Source of the DNA: Bugula neritina
Taxonomy: Eukaryota > Bryozoa > Gymnolaemata > Cheilostomatida > Bugulidae
NCBI GenBank assembly: GCA_964035545.1
Contig: OZ037766.1
Coordinates: forward strand, 15,516,722-15,580,721
Reading direction: 5' to 3'
DNA length: 64,000 bases
The translations under genes were made by a program, and so were the position numbers. Shown here in pieces: positions 13,518 through 33,239 of the stretch. The notes under the pieces are model-generated. The model did no database searches. It had not been told where the DNA came from and worked only from the letters and a program-made list of their open reading frames with translations. Within the stretch, counting starts at the first letter, position 1. Each line of letters begins with the position of its first letter.

Positions 13518-13765
13518 TTTAAGTGCACTTAATGTTGTAGTCTCTACAACAGAAAACATCACTGCTTCACTATTGTTCATTGAAATCGAAAGTAAAAATG
13601 ACTAAGCAGGTAACGAAAGAATTTTGTTTTAAAAATGGTGTAGTTGACCTTCATAGAATTCTATGAAGGCTCATAAAGTTTCAGAGAGCTTTTTGTAGAA
13701 ACTTTACTAAATATGTGATAAAGTAATGATCAACCATATTGAATAAATGTTAATTTTTTTATACA
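13518..13765 (-). promoter_or_regulatory. Putative actin B upstream region: TATA-like box and 22-bp perfect palindrome
   Basis: On the minus strand a TATAAAAAAA run lies at 13763-13754, about 240 bp before the ATG. A perfect 22-bp palindrome lies at 13648-13669 (centre AGAATTCT; half-site CCTTCATAGAA). It contains two overlapping TTCnnnGAA motifs of the kind bound by STAT proteins, TTCATAGAA and TTCTATGAA. If the TATA-like run is the promoter, the palindrome is in the 5'UTR; otherwise it is a proximal promoter element. Both readings are inference. Confidence 0.35.
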
Positions 13766-15763
13766 GCCTAGCGGTGTAGTGCAGCTACCATGTTTGGTTT
13801 CATTGGTTTCAAGAGCCGCAAGTCTTGACTGATGCCATAAATAGCAATGTGAAAACTATAATGAGTCAAACAATATGTTGGTAAACATATGCAAAAATGT
13901 AAAACAAATCACAAAGTTATTTTAAAACCTTATAGCCTCAGTTAATATAATAGTGTAAATCACAGATTTTGTTTTTAGGGTCATGTAAAAATCATCACCT
14001 ATTTTATTGTTCATATAAGTGCTGGTAATAACAGTACTTTCTAACTACAACATATATCTCCCAAATATAGAAAATTGACACCATCCCAGTTACTATTACA
14101 TATTTAAATATATTTTCTAATTTTAACCCAACATGAACATAGTTTTAAACACTGTAGTTATGTGTGGGGAGTTGTTGGAATCTGCATGTATAGTAAATTC
14201 CATAACATTAATTTTCCAAAACGTCACCTGGAATTAAATTTCAGCTGTTTATGCAATTGCTATTGAATCCTAGTTTTTTAATTACTTTTTTTCAACATGT
14301 AAACAAAGATAACAATTGCATCAAAATTTTGCTGTGTACAGCTAATACATGCAAAACTATGTTTTTTTAAATTATAAAATGTTTCCAAAAATATTTGCAA
14401 CAAAACAAACTATGATTTCTGATTCTTAATATGCATACATTCTGTGTATAAAATCTGTGTAAAAACCTATAAAAAAATTCAACTAACTTAAGAAATTATA
14501 CACCTAAAAGTTGTGAAAATGTTTGTATAAAATTATTACTGAATAAAATGTAAAATATCATATAGGACATATTTGTCCCCTTGATCACGCAACGGTTAAA
14601 TAGTCAAGACTGTTTTTGACTCAGTTTATAGTTGACTAAATAACATTATACTGTAAGATAGGCATGTTTCAGTGATGGTCTACCTGTTATAGCACTATGT
14701 GTATGGTTGGGAAATCCTGTATACCAAAAATTAAGTTATCAATACTGTATCAACAATGAATGTTCTTTTATATATATTCTATATTATATGATCTATATTC
14801 TATAACCTATATTCTATAATCTATGTTATATAATATATCATCTATAATCTTTATTCTATAATGCATATTCTATGTACCCAATTTATATTCGACAATCTAC
14901 AACACAAAGAGAAGTAGTTAAAGCAGAAGATTTTTATAAACATTTACTTTGCTATTTGCTCACTTGAGGCTTTAGCCATGGCTTAAATTGAAATGAATTT
15001 GAATTCCTATTGATTATGAAAAACTACATAAAAATAGTGTAGTGTTGACTTACTTACAAACTTAGTAGATTCTGACCTTCTTGATTATTGATATCACAGT
15101 TTACCACTGCATGATTGTTGAAATTGTGACCTTAAATAAGCGGACTCTACCAAGTTGCACACAAGTTTAATAGGCTCTTTGATTGTGATGAAAGAACCCT
15201 GCGCTCCTATTGACTTACATTCCATACTCATAAAATAATGAAGTGTAAGTTCTGTCAAAGCTGAAAATAACTCACTTACCTTGTACTAAAACCAATCCAC
15301 TAGTTGTAGTAGAGAATATGATTTTCACGATTGTAGCAGTACACTATATGTATTGGATATTAAACTATGATGAGTGAGAGCAACTTGAAGCTTTATCATA
15401 GTGTTGTACTATCAGTAAGCATTATTCAGAATGTACTGAATATAAGGGTTTACTAGTCATACTACTGTAAATGCATTACATAGTAGGTACTATACATGTC
15501 AGTGTTGCAATAACCCTACGCAATAAATGGTATTCATAAAGTTCCAGTTCAATAAACATATTCAATACTTAATTTTGTGAAATGAATCAGGCTTCAGTTA
15601 GAGTGATGACACAACTCTTTATAACAAAACTCTCAACGGGCAAGTAAACTAGCAAATCAAAACACATGTGATACAAAATAAGCTACAAAGTTAAACTAGC
15701 CAAGCTGTTAGTGAAATGTGGTGCTGCTGTAGCTATACGCTATACGCTATAGGCCATGTGTTA
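13766..15763. other. Non-coding spacer between actins B and C
   Basis: No gene is supported. 14770-14880 is a degenerate TATATTCTATAATC-type repeat. 15728-15752 carries tandem CTATACG-like heptamers just before the second MITE. Confidence 0.55.
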
Positions 15764-16108
15764 GCCTAGGGCCACACTGTGCGTATTTTCGCATGCGAAA
15801 ATTGAAACCACAAGTAGCAAAGGCGTCCACTGTAGCGTCAGTGATGCATGATAAGATAAAGCTTTCATTTTTAAATCGCACTCGCTTTCAATAAAACGCA
15901 ATTTACTGGAATTTAGCACTAAAATAAAGAAATTGGGCTCGCTGAATAACTACCAGCCAATTAGGTGACGACGACAGAGACGATTCGCACTTGCGTTGAA
16001 AATGCAGAGCGACAAGTGCGAACGTTTTCTCAACGCGCACAGTGGACACCTTTGCTACTTGTGATTTCAATTTTCGCATGCGAAAATACGCACCGTGTGG
16101 CCCTAGGC
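15764..16108. mobile_element. MITE family 1, copy 2 (345 bp), inverted relative to copy 1
   Basis: The ends are GCCTAGGGCCACAC on the left and GTGTGGCCCTAGGC on the right, with the same GCATGCGAAAA-containing arms as the copy at 4814. It is flanked by a perfect TTA duplication (15761-15763 and 16109-16111). The internal order is reversed relative to copy 1, and about 70 bp present in copy 1 is missing. It is non-coding. Confidence 0.8.
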
Positions 16109-16111
16109 TTA

Positions 16112-17091
16112 GAGCTATAAACTAGAACAGAATATTTTATAACCTAGGGATATATCATACTGTATTCTAGGGCTAAATGTTGTATGCTAGACCTGCAAAC
16201 TATATACTATAACTATATGCTATATGCTAGGGCTAAAACATGCTATGTGGTAGAGCTAAATGTTATATGATACATGCTATATGCTATTTACAGCTGTCCA
16301 ATTATACAGTTTACATGTTGACAGCAACTAATTTTTTGATTTGTGCTTCCCAAATATTCACTAAACTTAAAGCAATATATAACTTGTTCATAAAACAAGG
16401 TTTCCAACCTTAATGACATTACATCTATATGGATGAGAAACTATATCTTCTAACTTTTACGGCATCCATAGTTTAAAGTACGTCATGTAACCAGTGGAAA
16501 ACTTTTTAAGTGATATTCATTAGACACTTACATTAGATCGAGGAATGGTAAGAAACTTAGGAAAAAAATTATATGAACATATAGACTACAATTTTTTAAT
16601 GTGCAGTTTTAAATCAATTTGATTTACTTTTTGACCAAAACTTATATGATTTGATTTTACTCCAACACTTAACAATTACTTTTGTTAAAGCAAAAACATC
16701 TCTTACATATCAAACTTATGCAAAACTAAATAAGGATTCGCTCATAAGTATTTTTACTCTCACGTAACTTTGCATTTTAGTGAACTAGATTTTGCAAGCT
16801 AGGTTTAATATGTAAGTGGTTTATAGGATGTTTCATAATTACCTTATATAGTAAAATAAGTTACACACATCTTATAACTGCAATTTTCAATGTACTAACT
16901 AATTTGTCACTGCAGTGTAATATTGGAATTACCAATGATCAAGTTGCATGCTTGTAGTATTTATTTATAATAACTCGTTGGTCCGTTGATATGCATATTG
17001 CATCATGAAATGTCATAAATTGATTTTCTTTTACTTGCAGACTAATCTATATCCATATATAGTCAGGAAATGCGGAGCTCTTGCCAAGCTA
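16112..17091. other. Non-coding, degenerate ATGCTATA-type repeats and actin C upstream DNA
   Basis: 16125-16290 consists of loose repeats of TATGCTAGAGCTAAA-like units. The rest shows no gene. A near-match to a CArG box, CCATATATAG, lies at 17053-17062. Confidence 0.5.
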
Positions 17092-17155
17092 CCATATATG
17101 GCTGGTTGTAGTTGTGATTGTCAACCGCCGTAATGAAATCGACAACATATAAAAG
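17092..17155 (+). promoter_or_regulatory. Actin C promoter: CArG box and TATA box
   Basis: A perfect SRF-binding CArG box, CCATATATGG, lies at 17092-17101, and a TATA box, TATAAAAG, at 17148-17155. This predicts transcription start near 17180. The 5'UTR exon would then run to a donor such as GTAAAG (17245) or GTAGGT (17290) and splice to the acceptor CATTTTAG that abuts the ATG at 17966. CArG plus TATA is the usual arrangement of animal muscle and cytoskeletal actin promoters. Confidence 0.6.
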
Positions 17156-17965
17156 TGTGGTTTTCACAGCTTTAAGCATTATAATAAGTGAGACACCAAA
17201 TTATTTGTACTTAAACACAGCTGAAAGCACATATACACAATTGTGTAAAGCATACAAGTCACAGTTGATTGTACTTGAAAGAATTTATGGTAGGTCACTT
17301 ATTACATGGTAATTTTTAAAATTCTATCCACTTAGTTTTGTTATCTCAAAATTTATTCTGTAATATTTTATAGTAATTGCTATTTTTTCATTATGCTTTC
17401 ATAAATTTTAGAACTTCTGGTGCATTAGATTACTATTATACACTATATTATAATTATTCATTGTTTGAAAAACATTTACTTTCAAAAGCATGTTAGATTT
17501 CTTTAACCAAAATAGAAGAACAAGGCTCAATGTTAATTAATTTCTCAAAATGCAATATAAAGTGTTTTTAAATAATTATCAAAGCAAAAAGTAAGCAGTT
17601 TACGCAAGAAAATTCTAATTATTTTACTTTTTAGATATAATAACTTTACTTACTTTATATATCCCTTTCAATTTCAGTGCGTTGGTTGAATTTAAAATAG
17701 TGTAGATTGGTTACAAATAAATAATGCAAATTTAACGTATTTTAATACCATAAAAACACTTTTTCCTCAATCACATGTAAGTTTTGTGTGCTAAATTTAT
17801 TTGAGTATTTGCAAAATCAATTTTAAAAACTTGTATAAGATATTAGGCAAAATTTTGACTTCAAGTATATAAGCAGTAACTTTTAAACAATCTATAAACA
17901 TGAGGTAAGCAAAACTTGTGGTTTTGATATTGCATGTGTTTGTATTAATTATGCATGCATTTTAG

Positions 17966-24954
<6,989 letters not shown>

Positions 24955-25881
24955 CTGTCAAAACACATTACAGTCAGCATCTTGTTATCACACCAACAGT
25001 CTGTGTGTATATTATGTTTATATTGTATAATTATTTAAACTCATTTGGTGGTCGTATTCCAAAGGAAGCCATCCATGAAATATATTTGAAGCCGAATTAG
25101 GTGTTGATATCACACTAGTAACATTGATCTTATAATATGTAAAGCAACCCAATTAAGCAGCATTATAAATTAAGTTTTCAATTCTGCATGCCATTTTTTC
25201 ACTATATTTGCACTAGCACACTTGAAAAAAAAGTTTCTTGTCTTATGAAAATTAAACAGGACAATGTTTAGCAGCTTTCATTCTAATTTAAATGAAAATA
25301 TAAATCAACAAAATGATTGAAAGATGCAACATGTGCTACACACTGCTCATTTGTAAGTAGTATAATATTATCTTATGGATAAATATATTACACAAAATAT
25401 TTTATGTTATATATGTCATACATATAAAAACAAAATCCCAGCAAATACTTCAAATACAAAAGAATGGGAAATAGAATAAGCTATCACCAATAATAGACTA
25501 TTATTGTAAGGATTTTAAGTTATCTATAAATAACTATAGTAACTTATTAAACTCTATAAAAAAAGTTCAAACCCTATTTTAAGCCATCTACATGTTAAAT
25601 GTTTTCACAAACAGTTGGGGTAATTGATAGAATTTTAAACAATGTAGCGTATAATTAGCTAACAGAATAAAAAAATATTTTAGAGTGAAAATTAAAATTT
25701 ATCCTTCATTTATTTATGACCATGTCTCACAAATCTATGTGAAAATTAGAAAGCAGTAGCTCTTTGAAGTGTTTGCTAAACAAAAACTCATAAAAATGTA
25801 ATCATTCAAAGGCATTCATTTACTTTCTCCAGCTACTGATATTAAGCCAATATACTATAGTACTATACACCTTTCACTTAC

Positions 25882-26044
25882 TGTTGTGTGTTGTGTAGAA
25901 GAGAAGGTATCTGTGTTCAGTGCTGCGAATGCTCTACAACTGTTGTGGCTAGAAGCAAACTCTCTCCATCTTATATACTCCCTTCTACTATGTCTGTTCT
26001 AAAAATAGAACAGACTGTGACTACTAAAGCATGACCAAATATGG
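25882..26044 (-). promoter_or_regulatory. Actin D promoter and 5'UTR exon: CArG, MEF2, TATA, donor
   Basis: Read on the minus strand in order: a perfect CArG box CCAAATATGG (26044-26035), a MEF2 consensus CTAAAAATAG (given as plus-strand 25999-26008), a TATA box GTATATAA (25978-25971), a predicted start near 25945, and a 5'UTR exon ending at 25882 before the strong donor GTAAGTG. The intron would run from 25881 to the acceptor at 24955, directly before the ATG. Site spacing is typical of animal muscle actin promoters. Confidence 0.7.
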
Positions 26045-26049
26045 CATTA

Positions 26050-27596
26050 CTCATGGTATGCTGCAACTTTAAAATCTTTTGCCTTCTGTATAAAATAAGG
26101 TGATAAGAATAAAGCATTGCCTTGCAATATTGATTGGTGACAATGTTTGGGCAATTCTTTCGCAATCAATGCTTATCAATAGCGTATTGTAAAATCCCAT
26201 GAGCACACATTCAGGTAACGGCTAACATATTATATATTAGTCATGGTGAGTTAGTTTGTCCAGACATGTGTCATGCTATGAATAAACAATATTATGGTGC
26301 AACAGTTTGCAGTTAGACTGATACATTGGTTGTGTTTGTTAGCAACTAGCAACAATCACGCAATTGCTTCATATGGGAATTGAATTGCCTACTTCCTATG
26401 CCAAAATACAATACAATTTATGAAACTGTTAACCAATTATGGTAAAAACTTCATAACTAGACTGCTGGAGTATTTTATAGCTTGACAACAGATTGTTAAA
26501 TCATCATAGATAATTGAAGTATTATTACATTGTAGACTATGAAGGCTCAGTTGTAGAATATGGAGTTCAATAAATATGCAACACAATTTATATTAAAACA
26601 CAATTATAGAATAATATTATGTCTGATATGCTTACTAAATAGAGTGATTAAATTATAAGAAAAATATTGCTAAAATATAATGAACATATTATAATATCAT
26701 AAACATGTTTTCGCGTGTATCAATTGGAACTAGATTGCCTAACAAAATCTTATAGTTAATACTATGCCCTAAATAGAACTAGCATCAATAATATGAAATA
26801 GCCTTCACTGACTAAGAAATATTAATAATATATTTTATTAGGTACAGCTAAGCCACTAGAATAGCACTCAAAGAGTAAAAACCTTTGTCCATCATTTCAA
26901 ACATTTTAACATTGATTTAGAGGCTAAAGAAAATAAATTTTCTAGTTTAGTTTCTAAGAGTAGACACCATTGATATGGCACTGGAATCATTCTATTTGTA
27001 AGGCAATGTTTGTTGAAACTTTTATGTGAGGGGGGGGGCAGGTAACGTCTCAGTAAATCCATGCATAAGATGAAAAAAGTTGCCCGAAAATCCTTAATCT
27101 AGTTAGGACATTACAAAATGAAGTAGACTAGATATAATATTAACATGTTGAACAATTGGAATTTTAATAAATTATCAAGTTATATTACTTAAAAGGAAAC
27201 AGACAAAGCAATGAACTATATTCAGTGGATGATAATTACTCAAAATATAAAATCGGCATCTAACGTAGAGAGAAGACAACACAAGTGAATAGTCCAGTCA
27301 GTAAATATTGGCAAAGGTAAATCATAGAAGCAAGTGAAATTGCTACAAAAAAATTTATTCTTTTTATTTATTTACAACTTCAAGGCAGGAGTAATCTTGT
27401 CAGCAACTGACGGTTAATGATAACAAAACAACATAGTAAAACATAACAAAAGCAGTTAAATGTAAAACACTTATTCCTGCTAACAACTAAGCTTTTCAAA
27501 ACAGAAATATGTGAGTTTAAATACAAACTATTGAAGTACAAATGTTGAAATGACATATATATTGGGTATGACTAAACTGTAAGGCATTACCAATAC
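26050..27596. other. Non-coding region upstream of actin D
   Basis: No gene is recognised. A run of nine G residues lies at 27030-27038. The DNA is AT-rich with no obvious long repeat. Confidence 0.5.
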
Positions 27597-27759
27597 CTGT
27601 ATAAGTCACACAGGTCTTTTCAGTCTGGTGATTAGTGATTGAGTTAACAAGATTATCTGCATTGTCAGCAGATGTCTTTGTATAGTAGAAAACATCACAG
27701 TGGTGGACAACTCTTCGTCCTATAAGGTGAGACCTGACCTTTTCTCTTCATTCAGAACT
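27597..27759 (-). other. Unassigned exon-like segment 1
   Basis: On the minus strand a good acceptor (TTGTCTTGCAG, exon from 27759) and a donor (ACAG then GTATTGG, exon to 27597) bracket 163 bases. One frame is open for about 51 codons to the donor, beginning REKVRSHLIGRR and containing YYTKTSADNADNL. A TGA precedes it near the acceptor, so a different acceptor or a non-coding 5' part would be needed. I do not recognise a family. Confidence 0.25.
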
Positions 27760-30670
27760 CTGCAAGACAACACATATGTAGCATAAAAGTTTTCAAGCAT
27801 TGATGAGTGTATTAATTATTCAGGAAGACATTGGTGTACCATTAAAAATAGAAGCTTTAATTTCTGAGTCTTTGCAACAGACTAGATATCTTTTAACTCT
27901 GTAGCCAAACATGAATGTTTTTGTTTTCTCTTTTCCTAATCTAAATGTCATCTAAAACACATATCTTGCTTTGTATTATTAGCAGGCTTAACCGTGCAAA
28001 CCGTAAAGCCATATACGTAATGAAGATTCTGGTATGACCGAGTGAAAATATTTAAAATTGCATAAACAAGCTTATAAAATGATGTACCATTTGAAGATCT
28101 TTGCCTACTTATATTATATAAATTATTGCTATAGCAGTGTTTTTAAGTTGCATTATCTTTTTAACAACAAAAAAACTGCTTGGTGTAAGGATCGGCAAAT
28201 TTAAATAACCAAAACATGATGTTAAGAAATGTTAATGAAATACTTAAAGCAACTGACTTTCATTAAACCAGCTTATAACAGTTCCACTGAATCTATATTC
28301 AACACTAGAGAATAAGATAAGCAGGAGATCTAGACGTCTAGAGAAATAGTGCAGGCTTAAAGAAAAGAATTTCACTTCTCTTTGTTGAACCATTTCACTA
28401 AACTTGTATGCCATTCAAAGCCTATTATATCAGAATAATATTTTTTTTAATTTGTCTATATATACATGAGTAAACAACTTCTACTTATACCATTTTCTGT
28501 TTGTTGATCGGAAAATAACTGTGTGCAAACCCTGCTATAGGCTGCATTGTATATTTGTTCTAACTTTCTGTCTTTTTCATGTTTTTGCTGATAAATAAAA
28601 TACATACTTTTACACACAACACTAAAACAATTAATCTACAATATGCACACACACAACATGAATTAGCCTACACAAAACTCAACACTCTTACACGATACCA
28701 AACAAGTAACTTATCTTTTTATTTAAAAAATTGTTACATTTATCGGTAACTTTAACAAATACGTACATTCTTGAATACTACTCACTCTGCGACTTTAAAA
28801 ATATTTTGGTATCATTTATCATTAGAGTTAGCAAGTTATTAAACAAATTAACTACTAACTGAGTAACTGATAAATGCTACTAATATTAGTGGCAATACTT
28901 ATAAACCAAAACTAGTGGTATCAAGATAGAAAGTAACAATTCAAATTGATTGAACTAGATTGAATTAGTAATACAAGCTTACATAAGCCAATTTATCTTT
29001 GCATTAATATCAAGTCAATTGCAAAAATTACTTGAATAATTGATATTGCAGAAGCTAGCTAGTATAATTGATCCTATCTTTCTAATTATTTCAACTTTTT
29101 TCCAAATCAACTGCTGTCACCATTTAACCACAACACCAACTGTTGTCACATCTATATTAGATATTGTATTATTGCAATACCAATTGAAATAAATCCCAAC
29201 TACATTATTTTCACTATTAATTGGTATTGAGACCAACCTAATTTCTAATCAACAATGCATGTATGCAAACAAAATTACAATTAGAAACAATTGGCAATTG
29301 GTCCAACATTCTCTAGTCTTCATGTCAAGTACAAAGTAAACAATACAAAAGCTGTAGCAGCTATTTTAAAATCTTTTTGTCTCAAGTCTAGTACATCTGG
29401 CATTGCAATAAACTTTGACTGGCTTATTAGGATATATATCAAATGTAGCTTAATGCAGTTACTTTTTATAAGGAAAGAATTGGGTTCTCTGGTTAATAGA
29501 AAATTTTATCAGTTTGCTACAATACCCCATGCGAATTTTTCTTGCCAGCATTATCAGGAAGTCTTGCAAAAATTGACCATTGTCACTATACTTGTGAAAT
29601 TGTAAAATTTGGAAAGCCAGATGTGAAACCACACAATCACAGTAATGAGTAAATATGTGACCTGGCACCACAAAACAAGGGATGTAGATAAAATGTTGAA
29701 AACCTAGTTATTACTATGGAGTGATAGAGCAGACTTTCTCAAACATTTTGCACTTTATTTGAAGTCTCTAGCTTAAATAGAACTCGAGATATCAGTATTT
29801 AAAAACTTTAACGTTTTTAGAATTTCTAAATTACTGTTTCGAGAAAATCGCGTTTAAAGTTGGCAACTCTAGAATAAGTTGAGAATTATTTGTTTACAAT
29901 TTACAAGCCTTAGCAACGGGTCTTTGTATAGAAGAAATAGTGACAAATTTGGTATCAAAATAATTGTGAAAGTTTGGGCTTTCTGTTAAACTAAATTTGA
30001 TGCTGCCTCAACATAAAATTAGGTCAAATATGGCCGCCAAACTTTTTGTCTAATTTATTTGTCAATTCACTTTTTACTTTGTTTAATGGTTGAAAGGTTT
30101 AACAATTCCAGCAAAGAAGATGTTTCAGCAAATTTGTGTGTTGAGATATTTAAATTAGGCATCCAAGTCAGCAGGAAGTAATATAAAACAAAATGGCAGC
30201 TGCTTCCTCTTATACATTGAATATCTCCCTTTCCTCTAATATATAGTGTAATATATCAAACTGCAGCTATTGAGCTGTGCTGTTTCATAATTATTGCTTA
30301 ATGACTAGAACACTTATAAGAAAATTATTTGACTATTATGAGATCATTCGAGGTTCATTTATAAATATCTTTATAATCTCTAACAGCAACTAAATTTAGC
30401 AATTGATTTGGCTGAGATGTTCATGTTGAGAATATAAACATAAAATCAGCTATTTGAACTTTTGAGTTTTATTAGGCAATAATATTCACATCTAAAACAT
30501 CAAATACATTATTTTAAAAAACCAATTAAATGGAGTAAAAAATCCAGCCTGGATACAACCATTATACTTTAATTAACTCTTATCAAGAAAAGAAAATTAG
30601 GTAGCTTCTACAGTTGTTGCAAAGAAGGCACTTATCATCTTTTTACTTCCTAGGTCTTCATAACATGAGT
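27760..30670. other. Non-coding spacer
   Basis: Nothing is supported. Open frames of 70-104 codons near 29291-29671 on both strands overlap each other, lack ATG starts with context and match no known family. Confidence 0.45.
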
Positions 30671-30806
30671 TTACGGAGTATGGACACATAACATCATGTA
30701 TGTGGCAAAAGCTTCATCACTATCATCAGCTGATTTTCTAGCAATTATAGATGCTGCTACTTGACATCCATCCTGCCAATCTACCCACTTATTGTCTATT
30801 CCAGAG
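30671..30806 (-). other. Unassigned exon-like segment 2 (possible terminal exon)
   Basis: An acceptor (TACTTTCAG) precedes 30806. The frame then reads 44 codons, starting SGIDNKWVDWQDG and ending MLCVHTP, to a TAA at 30673-30671. It includes IARKSADDSDEAFA, which resembles the TKTSADNADN stretch of the segment at 27597. An in-frame partner exon upstream was not identified with confidence. A further open stretch near 31056-31166 (TPDFGLQGYG) may belong to the same region. Function unknown. Confidence 0.3.
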
Positions 30807-31166
30807 CTGAAAGTACAATGTTGACTTTTTTTAAATAACAAAAAGAAACGGTAGCTTGATTAGAAATTATACCCAGCTATATTATAAAAATTTATTTGGC
30901 TAAACACTCTTGTGGTACTATTATGGCAGCAATTAATTGTGATCCTGGATTTCATCAACGTTTAAATTTATTGAATTAAACAGAACAATTTAAATTAAAA
31001 AAATTCTTGATAATTTTCAAGCACATCATTAAAAAACTGCAAACCTTTTTATGAATGAAATAAGCAGAAGCCATAACCTTGCAAGCCAAAATCCGGAGTG
31101 TCTACATTAGAAGTATTAGATTGAAAGGTAGTAGAGTTGTGTAGGTATAGGTCTTCACTCTAATGC

Positions 31167-32959
31167 CCTCACAAGTCCACTTTCTAAAATGTACAGAATA
31201 TCGGATTATTCTATATTAACATAGTATTATCAGTAAAATTACACATTATGCACTTGAATATCTAGCATATCTGCAATTGGCAATTTTGAAGCAATGTTTT
31301 TAGATAACTATTAACCACTCAGGCATTTAATAGAGTAAAAAAGCTAGCTAAGTGCAACTGAATCTATTAAAAACATTTACTATAAAATCAATTTGAATTC
31401 AATAAATTACTTTAAAATATTAATAAATATTTGCTCATCTTATAATAAAATTAAAAAGTTTAGACTATTTATGCATTCAGTTAGTGTTATTACTCACTAA
31501 ATAAGACTAAAAGTAACTCACTGAAAAACCAAGTCAGTCAACTATAGAATCATCATGAACTCGCATTAATATTTCATCATTATACTCGTTTACATTTAGT
31601 TACATTTATCATTTCAATTTGGTTATAGGTGATGCTTTTATCAATATGAATATGATTATCAATTGAGTTTTGACAGTAACACTAACTGTAAGCCTGCATA
31701 ATGTGATAAAGATTTTATCATTATATTTTAAATCAAACTTTGAGCTAATTTAAAAATCACAAAAGGAACCGGTAGTTTGACTAGTATTAGTAGGCCTAAT
31801 ATTAATACTAATAGTAATAGTAATCAGTAACTGTATTGACAAAATCTAAGACAGAGGCTAAAAGTTACTAAGACTACGAGTAAGTCTTATGTAAATTGAA
31901 ATATTAACTATAGAATAAATCAATAAATATAATACTATCAGTATGAGTATCAAGTTTTAAGAGCAAAGGCGAAACTCAGAGTCAGACTCAAATACTAATA
32001 CAGTAATACTAATACTAATAGTAATAGTGAATTTATAATTATCAATTACTTATAGTAATAGTAATACTAATAGTTATACTATTACTATTAGTATTAATAT
32101 TAAAAAATTAATGAGCTACATTTGGTTTTACTACCAAATACCAGTATCAGTAAAACATGAATAATATTCATTATGATTATCATCATGAGTAACCGTACCT
32201 CAAACTGTGAGTCATAGTGAGAGTCATTTAAATAGTTACTAGTAGTAATATAGAATAGAATAGACTAACTCTAAGACATACTCCTAGTCCTAGTGATAGT
32301 ATAAATATTATTATTAATAAATTGATAACTACAAATAATCCTGGCAACAATTCTAAGTTAGTAGCGTAAATGATTGTTTTGAGTATAATTACCTGTATTG
32401 TTGTGGTTTTCAAGCTTGAACGCTAAAGATAAAGATTAAGTTTAGCATTTATCACTAAAGGGCAAAACAGCTCAGTAACTTAAAAGCTAACTTTGGATGG
32501 AATGCGATGAAAAACTAAAACTAGCCTTCGATTTTTAATATGATGCTTCTGACAATACGAAGAAGGAGGTGTAAGCTTAATTTATTTGATAAAAAATAAA
32601 TTTGGAAGATCTCACGCTATGAAAATGTCTAAAATTGTCTTCTTTCTTTAATTGATAACTTCGCAATTTTTTCATCATTTAAAAAATTGAAAGCCTTAGT
32701 TACCAACTTTAAATGCAATTTTAGAGCTGAAGGAATCATCAAATGCTTACGAAAGTATGATTTTTGAAATCCTTGCATTTTTTTGTATTAGAAAAGTCTA
32801 AAACCTAAAAATTGGAAACTAATTTCAAATTTAAGTATTTCCAAATTAAACCTTCATTTACTACACTTTATAAACGCCGCCACATCCCCGGTTTTGTCGC
32901 GACTGGTCACATATAATGAATTAGATAGGTATTTGTTGTGTAGTTCTTGTAAAATAATT
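31167..32959. repeat. Trinucleotide-periodic repeats, no gene
   Basis: About 31640-32110 is rich in triplets AGT, ACT, AAT and ATT in phase, for example ACTAATAGTAATAGTAAT. Because AGT and ACT are complementary, the strand can pair with itself. The remainder is AT-rich with no gene. Confidence 0.55.
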
Positions 32960-33031
32960 GCCCCCACCAGGATTTGAACCTCAGACCTCCGGCTTGCAAG
33001 CAGGCGCGCTAAACCATAACACCACAGGGGC
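32960..33031 (-). tRNA. tRNA-like unit 1 (probably a tRNA-derived repeat, not a working gene)
   Basis: Reading the minus strand, GCCCCTG at the 5' end pairs with TGGGGGC at the 3' end. An A-box-like TGGTGTTATGG and a B box GGTTCAAATCC are present, and a TTTT run follows. The D and T arms form with wobble or one mismatch. The anticodon loop region TTGCAAG would give GCA (Cys-like), but its stem does not pair properly. A second, shorter copy lies 208 bp away, so a SINE or tRNA pseudogene is more likely than a functional tRNA. Confidence 0.5.
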
Positions 33032-33186
33032 TGCTGGGTTAACTCAATGCTACATCCCACCCAGTTCTCTGAACTCCACTGGCCTCTCTACTACTCCTTC
33101 AGTCATCAGGCTCCCCTGGCCTCTCAACTCCCTCGGAATACCGCTACTACATTTCACTAAAGGCTGAAATAGCTTGTAAAATAATT

Positions 33187-33239
33187 GCCCCCACCGGGAT
33201 TCGAACCACAGGTGTGCTGAACCATTACATCACAGGGGC
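33187..33239 (-). repeat. tRNA-like unit 2, deleted in the anticodon region
   Basis: This copy has the same acceptor ends and the same flanks (TTGAGTTAACCCAGCA upstream, AATTATTTTACAAG downstream) as unit 1. It has a perfect B box GGTTCGAATCC but lacks about 19 bases around the anticodon arm. It is therefore a defective copy. Confidence 0.6.

Noticed and set aside
29291-29671. Overlapping open frames of 104 and 70 codons on opposite strands
   Set aside because: The plus-strand frame starts at TTG rather than ATG. I recognise no family, and both strands being open at once points to chance in low-stop sequence.
32958-33167. Open frame beginning PPPGFEPQTSG
   Set aside because: This peptide is a translation of the antisense of the tRNA-like unit, a common false protein.
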